NCBI RefSeq assembly: GCF_008711175.1
Contig: NZ_VWNF01000032.1
Coordinates: forward strand, 307,968 to 371,967
Source of the DNA: Nesterenkonia ebinurensis
GTDB taxonomy: Bacteria; Actinomycetota; Actinomycetes; Actinomycetales; Micrococcaceae
Reading direction: 5' to 3'
Length of the DNA stretch: 64,000 bases
Position numbers and translations under genes: made by a program. The notes below the pieces were generated by a model. It did not search any database, was not told the origin of the DNA, and saw only the letters and a list, made by a program, of their open reading frames with translations. This document shows positions 10,055 through 19,415 of this stretch, piece after piece (position 1 is the stretch's first letter; the number at the start of each line of letters is the position of its first letter).

Positions 10055-11017
10055 CTACTCATCCTCGTCAGCGGCGTCGTCCTCCTCACCGTTATCCGCC
10101 TCGGACTGCTCCGGGGCCTCCTCCTCGTCAATATCCTCGAGGTCTTCCTCATCGATATCAATGCCGAGCAGGTCCTCGCCGGTCTCCTCCTGATACTCCT
10201 GCACAGCAGCCATGATGAGGTCACCGGTCTCCATATAGGGGTCAGCCAGCTGGTCATCCACCCAGATCAGGGGAGTGGCGTTGGCGCCGCTGGCGCTGGC
10301 CAATGTGGTGGTGTAGTTCACGAAGGCGCGGTAGGTGCCATCGTTGATGCAGTCGGAGAGATCCACCCCGTAGTCGTTCTGGGCACGAGCCAGCAGCTCA
10401 TCGTTGGAGTAGTCAGCACCCTGGGCTCGTTCGGAAGTGATGGCACCCAGATAGCTGAAGTAGTTCTCCGGAGATTCCTCCGCCATGCAGGCAAAAGCAT
10501 TGGCGGCCCGGGCAGACTGGCCAGGCTGATAGTTCACCGAACGGTACTCCAAGGTGATGGCCCCGGCGTCGAGCCACTGCATGAGCAGTCCGTGGTAGGC
10601 GGATTCAAAAGTGCCGCAGGCGGGACAACCGGCATCGGTGTAGATGATCACGTGGGGGATCTCACCCTCCTCACGCGGCTGCACTCCGGTGGGCATGCCC
10701 TCAGCACCCTCTCCGATGGCGACGTCATCGAGCTCATCAGAATCGATGGTGCCCAGATCTGCACCCTCAGCCAGTTCGGAGGAGGAGGTCAGCACGAACC
10801 CACCCTGCTCGGTGGCTGCAGCCGGGGCGGGCCCCTCGGTATAGCTGCCGCCGCCTTCTCGGGTGAGCACCCAAAAGGTCAGGCCGATCACTACAGCCAG
10901 TGCTACGGCCACTACGCCCAGGCGCAGCAGCAGAGACTGCATCTTCTGTTTGCGCTCCTGCTCCTGCTGGAGCTTACGAGCCTGTTCGCGCGCACTCGCG
11001 CCGCCATTGCGTGCCAT
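10055..11017 (-). CDS. Membrane-anchored DsbA-like thiol-disulfide oxidoreductase
   Basis: The 320-residue protein starts at MARNGGASAREQ. It has a basic, Gln-rich cytoplasmic head, one membrane helix (about residues 31-51) and an extracytoplasmic thioredoxin-fold domain with the active site CPAC at 131-134. The helical insert of DsbA-type proteins follows, then the cis-Pro loop (NATPLIWVDD). It ends in a very acidic tail (about residues 285-320). It probably oxidises or reduces cysteines of exported proteins. The open frame extends beyond 11017 into otsA, but only this part is protein-like. Confidence 0.85.
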   Translation of the reverse strand: MARNGGASAREQARKLQQEQERKQKMQSLLLRLGVVAVALAVVIGLTFWVLTREGGGSYTEGPAPAAATEQGGFVLTSSSELAEGADLGTIDSDELDDVAIGEGAEGMPTGVQPREEGEIPHVIIYTDAGCPACGTFESAYHGLLMQWLDAGAITLEYRSVNYQPGQSARAANAFACMAEESPENYFSYLGAITSERAQGADYSNDELLARAQNDYGVDLSDCINDGTYRAFVNYTTTLASASGANATPLIWVDDQLADPYMETGDLIMAAVQEYQEETGEDLLGIDIDEEDLEDIDEEEAPEQSEADNGEEDDAADEDE

Positions 11018-11257
11018 AAGAAAGGTGACTCCGATTGGTATAAGGCAGTAGTTCAAAAATGAAGAACAGCTAACAGGGTACCGGTTGTTCCTAGCTTCCC
11101 GAGCGCCGTCGGCGACCCGATTGAGTCGAACGAAGACGCGAGCTTGCTCGCAATCTTCCGAGGCGATTGCCGATTGTGTGCCGAAAGCACACTGCCCGCA
11201 CCGCCAAGGCGCGCGCTGTAGGCTGATCACATAAGAGTCGAAAGGGGCGCAGAAGAG

Positions 11258-12769
11258 ATGACAGAGACCGCTGAACAGGGCGAATATCAGACCGGCTATG
11301 AGTTTGTCGTGGTGGCCAACCGGCTGGCGGTGAACCGCACCACCAACCACGACGGCTCTACCGGCTGGCAGCGCTCCCCCGGCGGCCTGGTCACCGCACT
11401 GGCCCCTATTATGACCAGTTCTGAAGGCGCATGGGTGGGTTGGCACGGCGCAGCTGATGAGACTCTGGATCCCTTCGACCACGAGGGCATGCACCTCCAC
11501 CCGGTCCCACTGAGCGAGCAGGAGGTGGAGTACTACTACGAGGGTTTCTCCAATGGCACGCTCTGGCCGCTCTACCACGATGTGATCGCCCGCCCGCTGT
11601 TCCACCGCCACTGGTGGGACGCCTACCGCAGGGTCAACCAGCGTTTCGCCGAGGCGGCGGCCAAAGTCGCAGCCGTTGGCGCCACCGTCTGGGTTCAGGA
11701 CTATCAGCTGCAGCTGGTGCCGCAGATGCTGCGCGACATCCGCCCCGATGTGAAGATCGGATTCTTCAACCACATCCCGTTCCCGCCGCCGGGACTGTTC
11801 GCCCAGCTTCCCTGGCGGCACTCGGTGATGCGCGGACTGCTGGGCGCCGACCTGATCGGCTTCCAGCGGGAGTCCGACGCCCGGAACTTCCAACGCGCTG
11901 TCCGCTACCGACTGGGCTACTACATCAAGTCTGATCAGGTCTTTGTTCCACTGGAGGAGAAGACCCCGGCCCCGCTGGAGGGCTTTACCGCCGATCCGGC
12001 TCGCGGTACCGCCCCCCGTCAGCTCTCCACCCCGGAGGAGGGCACGTTCCGCCGCTCGGAGGCCAAGGCCTTCCCTATCTCCATCGACACCGAGCGAATC
12101 GTCAAGCTGTCCAACGATCCCAAAATCATCGCCCGGGCCGCGCAGATCCGAGCGGAACTGGGCAACCCGGAGCATATCTTCTTAGGCGTGGACCGACTGG
12201 ACTACACCAAGGGCATCCGGCACCGGATGAAGGCCTATGAGGAGCTGCTCCAGGAGGGCAAGCTGCAGGTGGGCACGCACACCCTGGTGCAGATCGCCAG
12301 CCCCTCACGGGAGGGTGTGGAGTCCTACCAGCGGCTGCGCGATGAGATCGAGCTGACCGTAGGCCGGATCAACGGCGAGTTCGACACTATGGGTCACACC
12401 GCCATCCGCTATCTGCACCACTCCTACCCGATCGAGGAGATGGTCGCGCTCTACCTTGCTGCCGACGTCATGCTGGTCACCGCCCTGCGCGACGGCATGA
12501 ACCTGGTGGCCAAAGAGTATGTGGCCGCTCGTAAGGCAGGCTCCGGGGTGCTGGTGCTCAGCGAGTTCACCGGCGCGGCCGACCAGCTGCGCCAGGCTCT
12601 GCTGATCAATCCCCACGACATTGACGAGCTCAAGGCCGCCATGGTGCAGGCCACTCATCTGGATCGGGAGAACGAGCGCAAACGCATGCGTTCACTGCGC
12701 CGCCAGGTGGTCAGCCACAATGTGCAGCGCTGGGCCAAGGACTTCCTGCACCGTCTGGATCAGCTCTAG
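11258..12769 (+). CDS. otsA: Trehalose-6-phosphate synthase
   Basis: OtsA joins UDP- (or GDP-) glucose and glucose-6-phosphate to trehalose-6-phosphate. The 503-residue GT20 enzyme has the N-terminal ANRLAVNR strand, [19 protein letters not shown], the [13 protein letters not shown] donor-site loop and [11 protein letters not shown]. The C-terminal stretch is [13 protein letters not shown]. otsB follows 128 bp downstream on the same strand, separated by a perfect inverted repeat. Trehalose is an osmolyte and stress protectant. Confidence 0.96.
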   Translation: MTETAEQGEYQTGYEFVVVANRLAVNRTTNHDGSTGWQRSPGGLVTALAPIMTSSEGAWVGWHGAADETLDPFDHEGMHLHPVPLSEQEVEYYYEGFSNGTLWPLYHDVIARPLFHRHWWDAYRRVNQRFAEAAAKVAAVGATVWVQDYQLQLVPQMLRDIRPDVKIGFFNHIPFPPPGLFAQLPWRHSVMRGLLGADLIGFQRESDARNFQRAVRYRLGYYIKSDQVFVPLEEKTPAPLEGFTADPARGTAPRQLSTPEEGTFRRSEAKAFPISIDTERIVKLSNDPKIIARAAQIRAELGNPEHIFLGVDRLDYTKGIRHRMKAYEELLQEGKLQVGTHTLVQIASPSREGVESYQRLRDEIELTVGRINGEFDTMGHTAIRYLHHSYPIEEMVALYLAADVMLVTALRDGMNLVAKEYVAARKAGSGVLVLSEFTGAADQLRQALLINPHDIDELKAAMVQATHLDRENERKRMRSLRRQVVSHNVQRWAKDFLHRLDQL

Positions 12770-12801
12770 AACTACGACGACGCCCGTCCACCACTTCCGC
12801 C

Positions 12802-12867
12802 GAGTGCATGATTTGTGCAGCACTTTGCCCCCTGAAAGCCCAAAACTAGTGCACAAATCATGCACTC
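12802..12867. repeat. Perfect 18-bp inverted repeat between otsA and otsB
   Basis: GAGTGCATGATTTGTGCA (12802-12819) is repeated exactly in reverse complement at 12850-12867, with a 30-nt spacer. In RNA it would form a long hairpin between otsA and otsB. It has no U-tract. It could act as an attenuator, an RNA-stability element or a dispersed palindromic repeat. Confidence 0.85.
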
Positions 12868-12897
12868 AACGATTAACCACTGCTGAAGGAGATTCAC

Positions 12898-13671
12898 GTG
12901 CCTCTGACCCCCGAGCTGGACGCCGCACTGACTGAGTTCGCCGTCCAGCCGCACCTGCTGGCCTGCCTGGACTTCGACGGCTGCGTGGCTGAGCTGGTGG
13001 CTGATGCCCATACCGCCCGCCCGGTCCCAGAGAACGCTGCTGCCATCGACCGGTTGGCGCAGCTGGAAGGAATCACTCTGGCCTATGTCTCCGGCCGGCC
13101 TCTGGAGACCTTGCGCGAGCTGGCTTCCCCCCCGCAGGGCACCCTGCTGTTCGGCTCCCACGGTGCTGAGCGTTGGCTGGGACCTGATTCCCCGGGGCTG
13201 GAGCTCACTGCTGAGCAGAGCATGGCTCGCACTCAGGTGCTGGAGACTTTGGAAGCGGTCGCCGCTGAGCACGAGGGTGCCTGGGTGGAGCATAAGCCGG
13301 CGGGCGGGGCCCTCCATGTCCGGCACATCACCGACCAGGCGCTCGGTGAGCAGGTGCTGGACACCGGTCGCACCGCGCTGTCGGTGATCGACGGTGCGTA
13401 TCTCAAAGAGGGCAAGCAGATCCTGGAGGCGGTGGTGGTGAAGTCCACCAAGGGCGAAGCGATTCAAGAGCTGCGCATGCTGACCAGCCCGGATGCGGTG
13501 CTCTTCGCCGGAGACGACGTCACCGATGAGCACGGCTTCGCAGTGCTCGCCGCCGGGGATATCGGAGTGAAGGTGGGCGAGGGTGAGACCAAAGCCGCCT
13601 ACCGCATCCCCAAACCGCGCTCGCTGGCTGAGGTGCTGAACAGGATTGCTGAGCTGCGAGCCGCCGGGTAG
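12898..13671 (+). CDS. otsB: Trehalose-6-phosphate phosphatase
   Basis: OtsB dephosphorylates trehalose-6-phosphate to trehalose. It is a HAD-superfamily protein of 257 residues with a GTG start behind GAAGGAG. The nucleophile motif is LDFDGCVAEL (Asp25, Asp27), with Cys in place of the usual Thr after Gly. YVSGRPLETL is motif II and FAGDDVTDEHGF is motif IV. It completes the two-step OtsAB pathway with the gene upstream. Confidence 0.94.
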   Translation: MPLTPELDAALTEFAVQPHLLACLDFDGCVAELVADAHTARPVPENAAAIDRLAQLEGITLAYVSGRPLETLRELASPPQGTLLFGSHGAERWLGPDSPGLELTAEQSMARTQVLETLEAVAAEHEGAWVEHKPAGGALHVRHITDQALGEQVLDTGRTALSVIDGAYLKEGKQILEAVVVKSTKGEAIQELRMLTSPDAVLFAGDDVTDEHGFAVLAAGDIGVKVGEGETKAAYRIPKPRSLAEVLNRIAELRAAG

Positions 13672-13710
13672 GTCGGACATCGCGCCTTGTAAGCGTTTCC
13701 CCCTAGACTC

Positions 13711-15048
13711 ATGCCTATGAGTCCTGCTGCTGGCCTGAGCCTCACTGCTTCAGGCACCATCCCCCAGGAACTGCTGGATCTGCCCTGGCATCTGCCACTG
13801 GTGGAGTGGCCTGAGGATGTGCTGGCCGCCCTGCCCCGCGGCATCTCCCGGCATATTGTGCGCTTTGCCTATCTGGGCGGCTCAGTGATCGCGATCAAGG
13901 AGACCTCAGAGCGTTCCGCCCGGCATGAGTATCGGATGCTGCGCCAGCTCAACCGACTGGGTGCCCCCAGCGTGAAGCCTGTGGCGGAGGTGGCCGGCCG
14001 CACCACGGGGGATGGACAGCCGCTCTCCCCCGCCCTGGTCACCCGGCACCTGCGGTTCTCACTGCCCTACCGTGCGGTATTCAACCAGATGATGCGCAAA
14101 GACACCTTGACACGACTGATCGACGCCCAGGCGCTGCTGATGGTCGAACTGCACCTGCTGGGCTTCTACTGGGGGGATGTCAGCCTCTCCAACACCCTGT
14201 TTCGGCGCGACGCCGGCAATTTCAAGGCCTACCTGGTGGACGCTGAGACCGGGGAGATCCACGCCAGTCTTTCGGCAGGTCAGCGCGAGTATGACCTGGA
14301 GGTCGCCCAGATCAATATCGCAGGCGAGCTGATGGACCTGATGGAGGGCGGGTTCGTGGATGAGGACGTGGACGCCGTGGCCACCTCCGCCCAGTTCATC
14401 GATTCCTACCGGGGCCTATGGCAGGAGCTGACCGGGGATACCGCCTTCGACCCGGACCAGCGCTGGCTGATCGAGGAGCGGATCCGGCGGCTCAACGAGC
14501 TGGGCTTCGACGTGGAGGAGTACGATATCCGCTCCGCCCGCGATGAGGGCCACCTGCTGCTGCGCCCCAAGGTGGTGGATCCCGGACATCATCACCGCAG
14601 GCTGATGCAGCTGACCGGCCTGGATGTGCAGGAGAACCAGGCCCGCCGCCTGCTGGGTGCCATCGACGCCTATCGGGCGGCCACTGACCCGCACGGCGAT
14701 GAGGCGGTAGCAGCCCATATGTGGACCCAGCAGGTCTTCCAGCCGACCATCGCCAAGATCCCCCGCGATCTGCGCGATAAGCTGGAGCCGGCCGAGATCA
14801 TGCACCAGCTGCTGGATTACCGGTGGAATCTTTCCGATCACCAGGGCCGCGACGTCACCCTGGAGGAGGCTCTGCCCACCTTCATCGATGAGGAGCTACG
14901 CGGCTACCGCGATGAGGCGGTGCTGATGGTCAACCCCACCACTGATGTGATCAGGCAGATGGAGCTGGGCGCCAGCCGCTCCGCGGCAGCAGATGACGAC
15001 GACGCCCGCGCCGAGGACGACCAAGACGCTTCCGCCTGGTACGGCTGA
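13711..15048 (+). CDS. DUF4032 domain protein (kinase-like fold)
   Basis: The 445-residue protein matches the actinobacterial DUF4032 family. An N-terminal kinase-like lobe contains VIAIKETSERSARHEYRMLR and LHLLGFYWGDVSLSNTLF, where GDVSLSN resembles the HGDxxxxN catalytic loop of lipopolysaccharide-kinase-like proteins. LVDAETGE resembles the metal-binding DxE. The C-terminal half is the DUF4032 region. It starts at ATG 13711 or 13717. It follows otsB by about 40 bp and may be co-transcribed. The substrate is unknown. Confidence 0.8.
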   Translation: MPMSPAAGLSLTASGTIPQELLDLPWHLPLVEWPEDVLAALPRGISRHIVRFAYLGGSVIAIKETSERSARHEYRMLRQLNRLGAPSVKPVAEVAGRTTGDGQPLSPALVTRHLRFSLPYRAVFNQMMRKDTLTRLIDAQALLMVELHLLGFYWGDVSLSNTLFRRDAGNFKAYLVDAETGEIHASLSAGQREYDLEVAQINIAGELMDLMEGGFVDEDVDAVATSAQFIDSYRGLWQELTGDTAFDPDQRWLIEERIRRLNELGFDVEEYDIRSARDEGHLLLRPKVVDPGHHHRRLMQLTGLDVQENQARRLLGAIDAYRAATDPHGDEAVAAHMWTQQVFQPTIAKIPRDLRDKLEPAEIMHQLLDYRWNLSDHQGRDVTLEEALPTFIDEELRGYRDEAVLMVNPTTDVIRQMELGASRSAAADDDDARAEDDQDASAWYG

Positions 15049-15051
15049 GCA

Positions 15052-16236
15052 CTATCCGGCCGGACCGGAGCGGGGCCGGATCAGAAGGCTCAGAGTCAGG
15101 CAGAGCAGGATCATGCCGCCCATACATATACTCATGACTGTCCATCCCCTAGCCTCAAATACCAAGCCGAGGGCCCATCCCAGAACCCCGGAGCCCAGAT
15201 AGAAGCAGATGGTGAATGCGGCGCTGGTTTGGGAGCGAAATGTGGAGTCTGCTTCATTGCCGATGGTGGTCACAGCCGCCGTCTGAGTCACGAAGAAACC
15301 GGCCGTGTAGACCACAAGGCCTGTGATCACTAGCCACAATTGGGCGCTAAGCATGCCAACCAGTCCCACCAATAAGGTGGTCCCGCCAAGCGCCATCGTT
15401 GCCTGATAGCCGAATCGTTCCATCCAGGCAGCGCCGAAGCGGGAAGAGATGGTCCCTGCGAAATAGGCGAAGAACACCAATGAGGCAATACCCGGTGCTA
15501 AGAAAAAGGGCGCCTCCTGGAGCCTGAACGCAATGTAGTTGTACATTCCGACGTGGATTCCAGTCATCAGGAAGCCCTGCGCATAGAGTCTCCACAACGT
15601 GATGGTGCCCAATGCTTTCTTGAACCTGCTCCGCTGTGATGCTGCTGAGCGTTCGTGCTGCTGAGCTAAACGCGGGATGCCCCAGTAGAAGACCAGGGCG
15701 ATGATCAGACTGGCCAGTGCCGCCACAAGCACCGCCCCTCGCCACCCCAACATCGGTGCAAGCGGACCTGCGATAACCCTTCCTCCGGCACCACCGGCAG
15801 CCATTCCTGCAATGTAGGCTCCTGCCCCAAGTGCCGCTATGCGTCCGTTGAATGTTTCCCGCACATAGGCGATAGCCAGTACTGGAATTGCAGCTAAGGC
15901 CATACCTGAGATGAACCGGACTCCGAGAAGAATCTGGTAGTTGGGCATGAGGGGCACCAAGAAGCCGGTGGTGACGGAAACCGCAAGTGAAATTTTCAGG
16001 CACCTGAGTTTCCCGTAACGGTCTCCGGCCCACGCTGAAGGCACCACGCCGCAGGCCACACCTGCCATTGCGAAGGAGACGGTTAGCGCGGCATCCGAGG
16101 CGCTGATCATCCAGTCCTGGGAAACATGGGGAAGAACTCCCTGCAAGGCATACATCTGCGTGAAAGCAGCCAGCGCCAAGCAGAACAAGGCACACTGGAA
16201 CTTAACGGTGTCGGCCCGGCTGAAATGCTTCTCCAC
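15052..16236 (-). CDS. MFS transporter, 12 helices (YnfM/arabinose-efflux-like)
   Basis: This 394-residue major-facilitator protein has about twelve helices. The first is VKFQCALFCLALAAFTQMYA, and the motif A region WAGDRYGKLRCLK follows helix 2. It resembles YnfM-type transporters of unknown substrate. It is convergent with the DUF4032 gene (3-bp gap) and lies 133 bp downstream of tctA on the same strand, so it could be the last gene of the hyu-tct transcription unit. Confidence 0.82.
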   Translation of the reverse strand: MEKHFSRADTVKFQCALFCLALAAFTQMYALQGVLPHVSQDWMISASDAALTVSFAMAGVACGVVPSAWAGDRYGKLRCLKISLAVSVTTGFLVPLMPNYQILLGVRFISGMALAAIPVLAIAYVRETFNGRIAALGAGAYIAGMAAGGAGGRVIAGPLAPMLGWRGAVLVAALASLIIALVFYWGIPRLAQQHERSAASQRSRFKKALGTITLWRLYAQGFLMTGIHVGMYNYIAFRLQEAPFFLAPGIASLVFFAYFAGTISSRFGAAWMERFGYQATMALGGTTLLVGLVGMLSAQLWLVITGLVVYTAGFFVTQTAAVTTIGNEADSTFRSQTSAAFTICFYLGSGVLGWALGLVFEARGWTVMSICMGGMILLCLTLSLLIRPRSGPAG

Positions 16237-16337
16237 TCAATAAACCTTGGTGAGCTTAAAACGCTCCAGAGCAAATGGCTCAACGACCTGGCTGGTCTTC
16301 CCCGTCTGCATCATCTCTGCAATGTACTTCGACAAGC

Positions 16338-16370
16338 ACCAGCACCAACTATGAGGTAGTCGGTGCTGGT
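16338..16370 (-). terminator. Hairpin after tctA (weak terminator)
   Basis: ACCAGCACC (16338-16346) pairs with GGTGCTGGT (16362-16370) directly at the tctA stop codon. No clear U-run follows, so it may only slow transcription or protect the mRNA 3' end. Confidence 0.35.
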
Positions 16371-17866
16371 CATGACGAAGCCTCAGCTCTACGCAGTGAC
16401 GTTGTGTGGCGCCGAGCTCGCCATATCGACCACGCGATAGTCAGTATGGCAACGCCTGCGAAGGCCATGAAGATGGGGCGCTCTAAGTAGAACGTCCCTG
16501 ACATGGCGATGGACTGGCGCATCGTTTCCTGAAGCATGGGTCCCAGGATGAAGCCCATCACTAAGGGCGCAAGGGGCAAACTTGCCTTATGGCACAGCAG
16601 GGCAAAAATACCTGCGCCGAGACAGACAAAGATGTCGAAGAAGCTGTTCCGGTCCAGATAGGCCCCTACTAGGCAGAGTATGAGCACCAGCGGGCCCATC
16701 ACGTGGAAGGGGACTCGGGCTAGACGCGCCCACATCGGGACCAAGGGCAGGTTCAGAATCAGCAGGATCACATTGGCCACCAGGAAGCTGACCAGGATGC
16801 CTGAAGTGAACTCGGCATTCTGAGTGAACATAGTGGGCCCCGGAGTCAGTCCGTAGACCATCAATGCTCCGAGCACCAGCGCCATCGAGGGCCCTGTGGG
16901 AATGCCAAGGCTCAGCAATGGAACGAAACCGCCCATTGCCGCACCATTGTTCGCCGCCTCTGGCCCGGCGATGCCCCGGATGTCACCGTTGCCGAATTGT
17001 GAGCCGCCTTTCTTCTCTGCTCGCTGCCGCTCCCAGCTGTAGCTGAGCAGCGCCATGATAGAGGGAAGCATGCCTGGAATAAGGCCGAAGGAGAAACCTT
17101 GAGCTGTGCCCCGTGCAGTAGGCGCTACTGAGTCTTTCAGCTCCTTCTTAGTGGGCATCAGTTTTCCCAATGGTGCTGATTTTGCTGAGTGCCCACGTGT
17201 GGTGAGCGTTCTCAGGATTTCACCAATCCCAAAGAGTCCAATCATCACCGGGACGATGGCGAACCCTTGGGCGAGCGTCCAGGTGCCCCCTGTCATGACG
17301 GTGGAGCCGCTGATCATGTCGTAGCCCACCATTGACAGCAGAATTCCTAATGCTGCCATTGATAAGCCCTTGAACATTGATCCAGAGACCAGCCCAGCTA
17401 CTGCTGTCAGTGCGAAGAGCACAAGCCCCAGCATTTCCGGCGGGCCGAAGCGCAGGGCGAGATGCGCTACTGATGAGCCCAAGATGATGACTCCCAAGGA
17501 GCCGATAATGCCTGCTGTGAATGATGAGATTGCTGCTACGGCCAGGGCTGCGCCTGCTCGCCCCCGCTGGGTCATCGGATAGCCCTCTAAGGCTGCAGGA
17601 AGAGAGGCAACTTCCCCTGGGATATTGACCAGTATGGCGGTCGTTGAGCCGCCGTACATTCCCCCGTAGTAAATTGCTGCGAGCATCACAATCCCGGAGA
17701 GCGGATCGAGATATGTCGTGATGGGGAAGAGCACAGCGATGGCCGTGACTGGGCCCAAGCCTGGCATGACTCCGAAGAATGTTCCTAGGAAGCAGCCCAG
17801 AAGGGCAAAACCCATCCTTTCCCAGGTCATAATTTCAGCCAGTCCGGCAGCTAATTGGTCAAGCAT
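16370..17866 (-). CDS. tctA: Tripartite tricarboxylate transporter, large permease TctA
   Basis: TctA is the 11-12-helix membrane subunit of secondary TTT uptake systems. The 498-residue length and family motifs fit: GVMPGLGPVTAIAVLFP, YYGGMYGGSTTAILVNIPGE and GLIPGMLPSIMALLSY. The LGIPTGPSMALVLGAL stretch follows. It belongs to the operon hyuA-hyuB-tctC-tctB-tctA, so its likely substrate is the carboxylate or cyclic imide processed by HyuAB rather than citrate itself. Confidence 0.93.
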   Translation of the reverse strand: MLDQLAAGLAEIMTWERMGFALLGCFLGTFFGVMPGLGPVTAIAVLFPITTYLDPLSGIVMLAAIYYGGMYGGSTTAILVNIPGEVASLPAALEGYPMTQRGRAGAALAVAAISSFTAGIIGSLGVIILGSSVAHLALRFGPPEMLGLVLFALTAVAGLVSGSMFKGLSMAALGILLSMVGYDMISGSTVMTGGTWTLAQGFAIVPVMIGLFGIGEILRTLTTRGHSAKSAPLGKLMPTKKELKDSVAPTARGTAQGFSFGLIPGMLPSIMALLSYSWERQRAEKKGGSQFGNGDIRGIAGPEAANNGAAMGGFVPLLSLGIPTGPSMALVLGALMVYGLTPGPTMFTQNAEFTSGILVSFLVANVILLILNLPLVPMWARLARVPFHVMGPLVLILCLVGAYLDRNSFFDIFVCLGAGIFALLCHKASLPLAPLVMGFILGPMLQETMRQSIAMSGTFYLERPIFMAFAGVAILTIAWSIWRARRHTTSLRRAEASS

Positions 17867-17884
17867 TAAGGTGTCCTTAGGTAT

Positions 17885-18439
17885 CTAGGGCAAGAGGCTT
17901 CCGCGAGGCAGCCGAACCCCAACTGCTTGGAAGAGCCACGCACTCAGCGCGGTGGAGATCACGGCGAAGATGATGGTAGGAATGATCTTTCGTTCCGAGA
18001 CCAGCAGGCCATACACCAACAGAAACAGTCCAGTAGCAGCGATGTAGCCGATATAGGGAAGAAGCACGATCCAGCTGATGAGCAAGCCGATGCTGCGGAT
18101 CAGGAGTTTCTGGGCCTGCTTAGGAGGCACAGACTCATCCAATACAGCGAAAGGCTCGGTATCACTGGTCTCTTCAGACTCGGTAAGTACGTCTTGAGCC
18201 ACCGTGGCGCCGACCGACTGGGCGGCGGCCTTCCTGCTGAAGGGAATCAGGGAGACCGCCGCCAAAGCGGCCAGGATGACGCCAGCAACCATAATGAAAG
18301 TTGCCGTCCAGGAGGCGGCCTGGGAGCCTCGCGTGAGCAGACGAAGTCCGTCCGCAAGAGCAAACATGCCCGCGATGACGAGCAAGAACGTGGCAGAGAG
18401 CTCAGCCCAGCTCAGCCCCCAGATCCTCCGAAGCGCCAT
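17885..18439 (-). CDS. tctB: Tripartite tricarboxylate transporter, small permease TctB
   Basis: The 184-residue protein has four predicted helices (for example LSATFLLVIAGMFALADGL and FIMVAGVILAALAAVSLIPF) and a hydrophilic central loop (about 75-105). Size and position between tctC and tctA identify it as TctB, which partners TctA. Confidence 0.88.
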   Translation of the reverse strand: MALRRIWGLSWAELSATFLLVIAGMFALADGLRLLTRGSQAASWTATFIMVAGVILAALAAVSLIPFSRKAAAQSVGATVAQDVLTESEETSDTEPFAVLDESVPPKQAQKLLIRSIGLLISWIVLLPYIGYIAATGLFLLVYGLLVSERKIIPTIIFAVISTALSAWLFQAVGVRLPRGSLLP

Positions 18440-18443
18440 GCCG

Positions 18444-19415
18444 TCAGTCCTCTAATGCCCCGTCGAGCTCGGCGAAAGTCTCAGCTTCAGTTTCAATGTA
18501 TACCTCGAACTCATCTCCGGTGAGCACATCAACTACCATGCCTAAATCTTCAAAGCTTGCCGCCAGATCTTCATCGTCGGAAAGCCCCTCTAGAGTCGTG
18601 GCGAGAACTTCCGCGACAGCATCGTCCAGGTCTGCAGGACCAGAAAGGCCCACCCAGTAGATCATGTCCAGCTCTGGGAAGCCTTCATCGGCAGTCAGGG
18701 GGACATCTGGGAAGTTGGGATCTTCGCCTGTCTTAGCCAGAGGAATGAGGTCGCCCGAGCTGTAGAGGGCAGCTGTTGCACTGGTACCACCCACAGCCAG
18801 GTCTACATCTCCTGCTGCGGCGGCCTGCATGGCATCTCCTGAGCCGGTGAACGGCACCCAGTTGATGTCATTGGCATCCACGTCGATCTCTGCCAGTAGC
18901 TGCAGAGTGGTGAAATCACTGGTTGAGGTTCCGCCTAGCCAGGCGATGGAGAAGCTGGAGGGGTCCTCCTGGATAGCCTCAATAAGGTCGTCCATGGTTT
19001 CGATGCCAGAGTTTGCACTTACTGCATATGCGTGGCTGCCGGAGGCAACCCGTGCAATAAAGGTCCGGTCATCCCATTCGTAAGGAAGGTCCTCGAGCAG
19101 GCTCTGCAGGGTCGACGAGCCTCCTCCGTCTGCCAGGAGCGTGTAGCCGTCGGCAGTAGCATCGTTGACGTAGCTGACTGCTGTAATTTGGTTTGCTCCC
19201 TCACGGTTGGTGGGGTTGACCGGTTGGCCCAGTTCGTCAGCCAGTGCCTCGGCCATGGCCCGGGCGGCCAAATCCGTGGCACCGCCCGCCCCGAAGGGGA
19301 TGGTCAGGTCGATGGCTTCAGTCGGGTAGTCGGTTTCCCCGTCATCGTCTCCACAGGCAGTCAGTGTCAGTGCACAGGCTGCCACTACGGCGCTTGCCAG
19401 TTTCAGGTGTTTCAT
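18444..19415 (-). CDS. tctC: Tripartite tricarboxylate transporter, substrate-binding lipoprotein TctC
   Basis: The 323-residue extracytoplasmic solute receptor has a lipoprotein signal peptide with lipobox LTAC (Cys21) followed by an acidic DDDGE linker. The mature domain begins YPTEAIDLTIPFGAGGATD, the typical TctC/Bug ligand-binding opening, and has GLSGPADLDDAVAEV near the end. Its ATG overlaps the hyuB stop (ATGA), so the two are translationally coupled. Confidence 0.94.
   Translation of the reverse strand: MKHLKLASAVVAACALTLTACGDDDGETDYPTEAIDLTIPFGAGGATDLAARAMAEALADELGQPVNPTNREGANQITAVSYVNDATADGYTLLADGGGSSTLQSLLEDLPYEWDDRTFIARVASGSHAYAVSANSGIETMDDLIEAIQEDPSSFSIAWLGGTSTSDFTTLQLLAEIDVDANDINWVPFTGSGDAMQAAAAGDVDLAVGGTSATAALYSSGDLIPLAKTGEDPNFPDVPLTADEGFPELDMIYWVGLSGPADLDDAVAEVLATTLEGLSDDEDLAASFEDLGMVVDVLTGDEFEVYIETEAETFAELDGALED

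Noticed and set aside
11018..12175. Long minus-strand open frame extending the DsbA-like gene across otsA
   Set aside because: It is the antisense of otsA. The protein-like part and the membrane anchor begin at the ATG at 11017.
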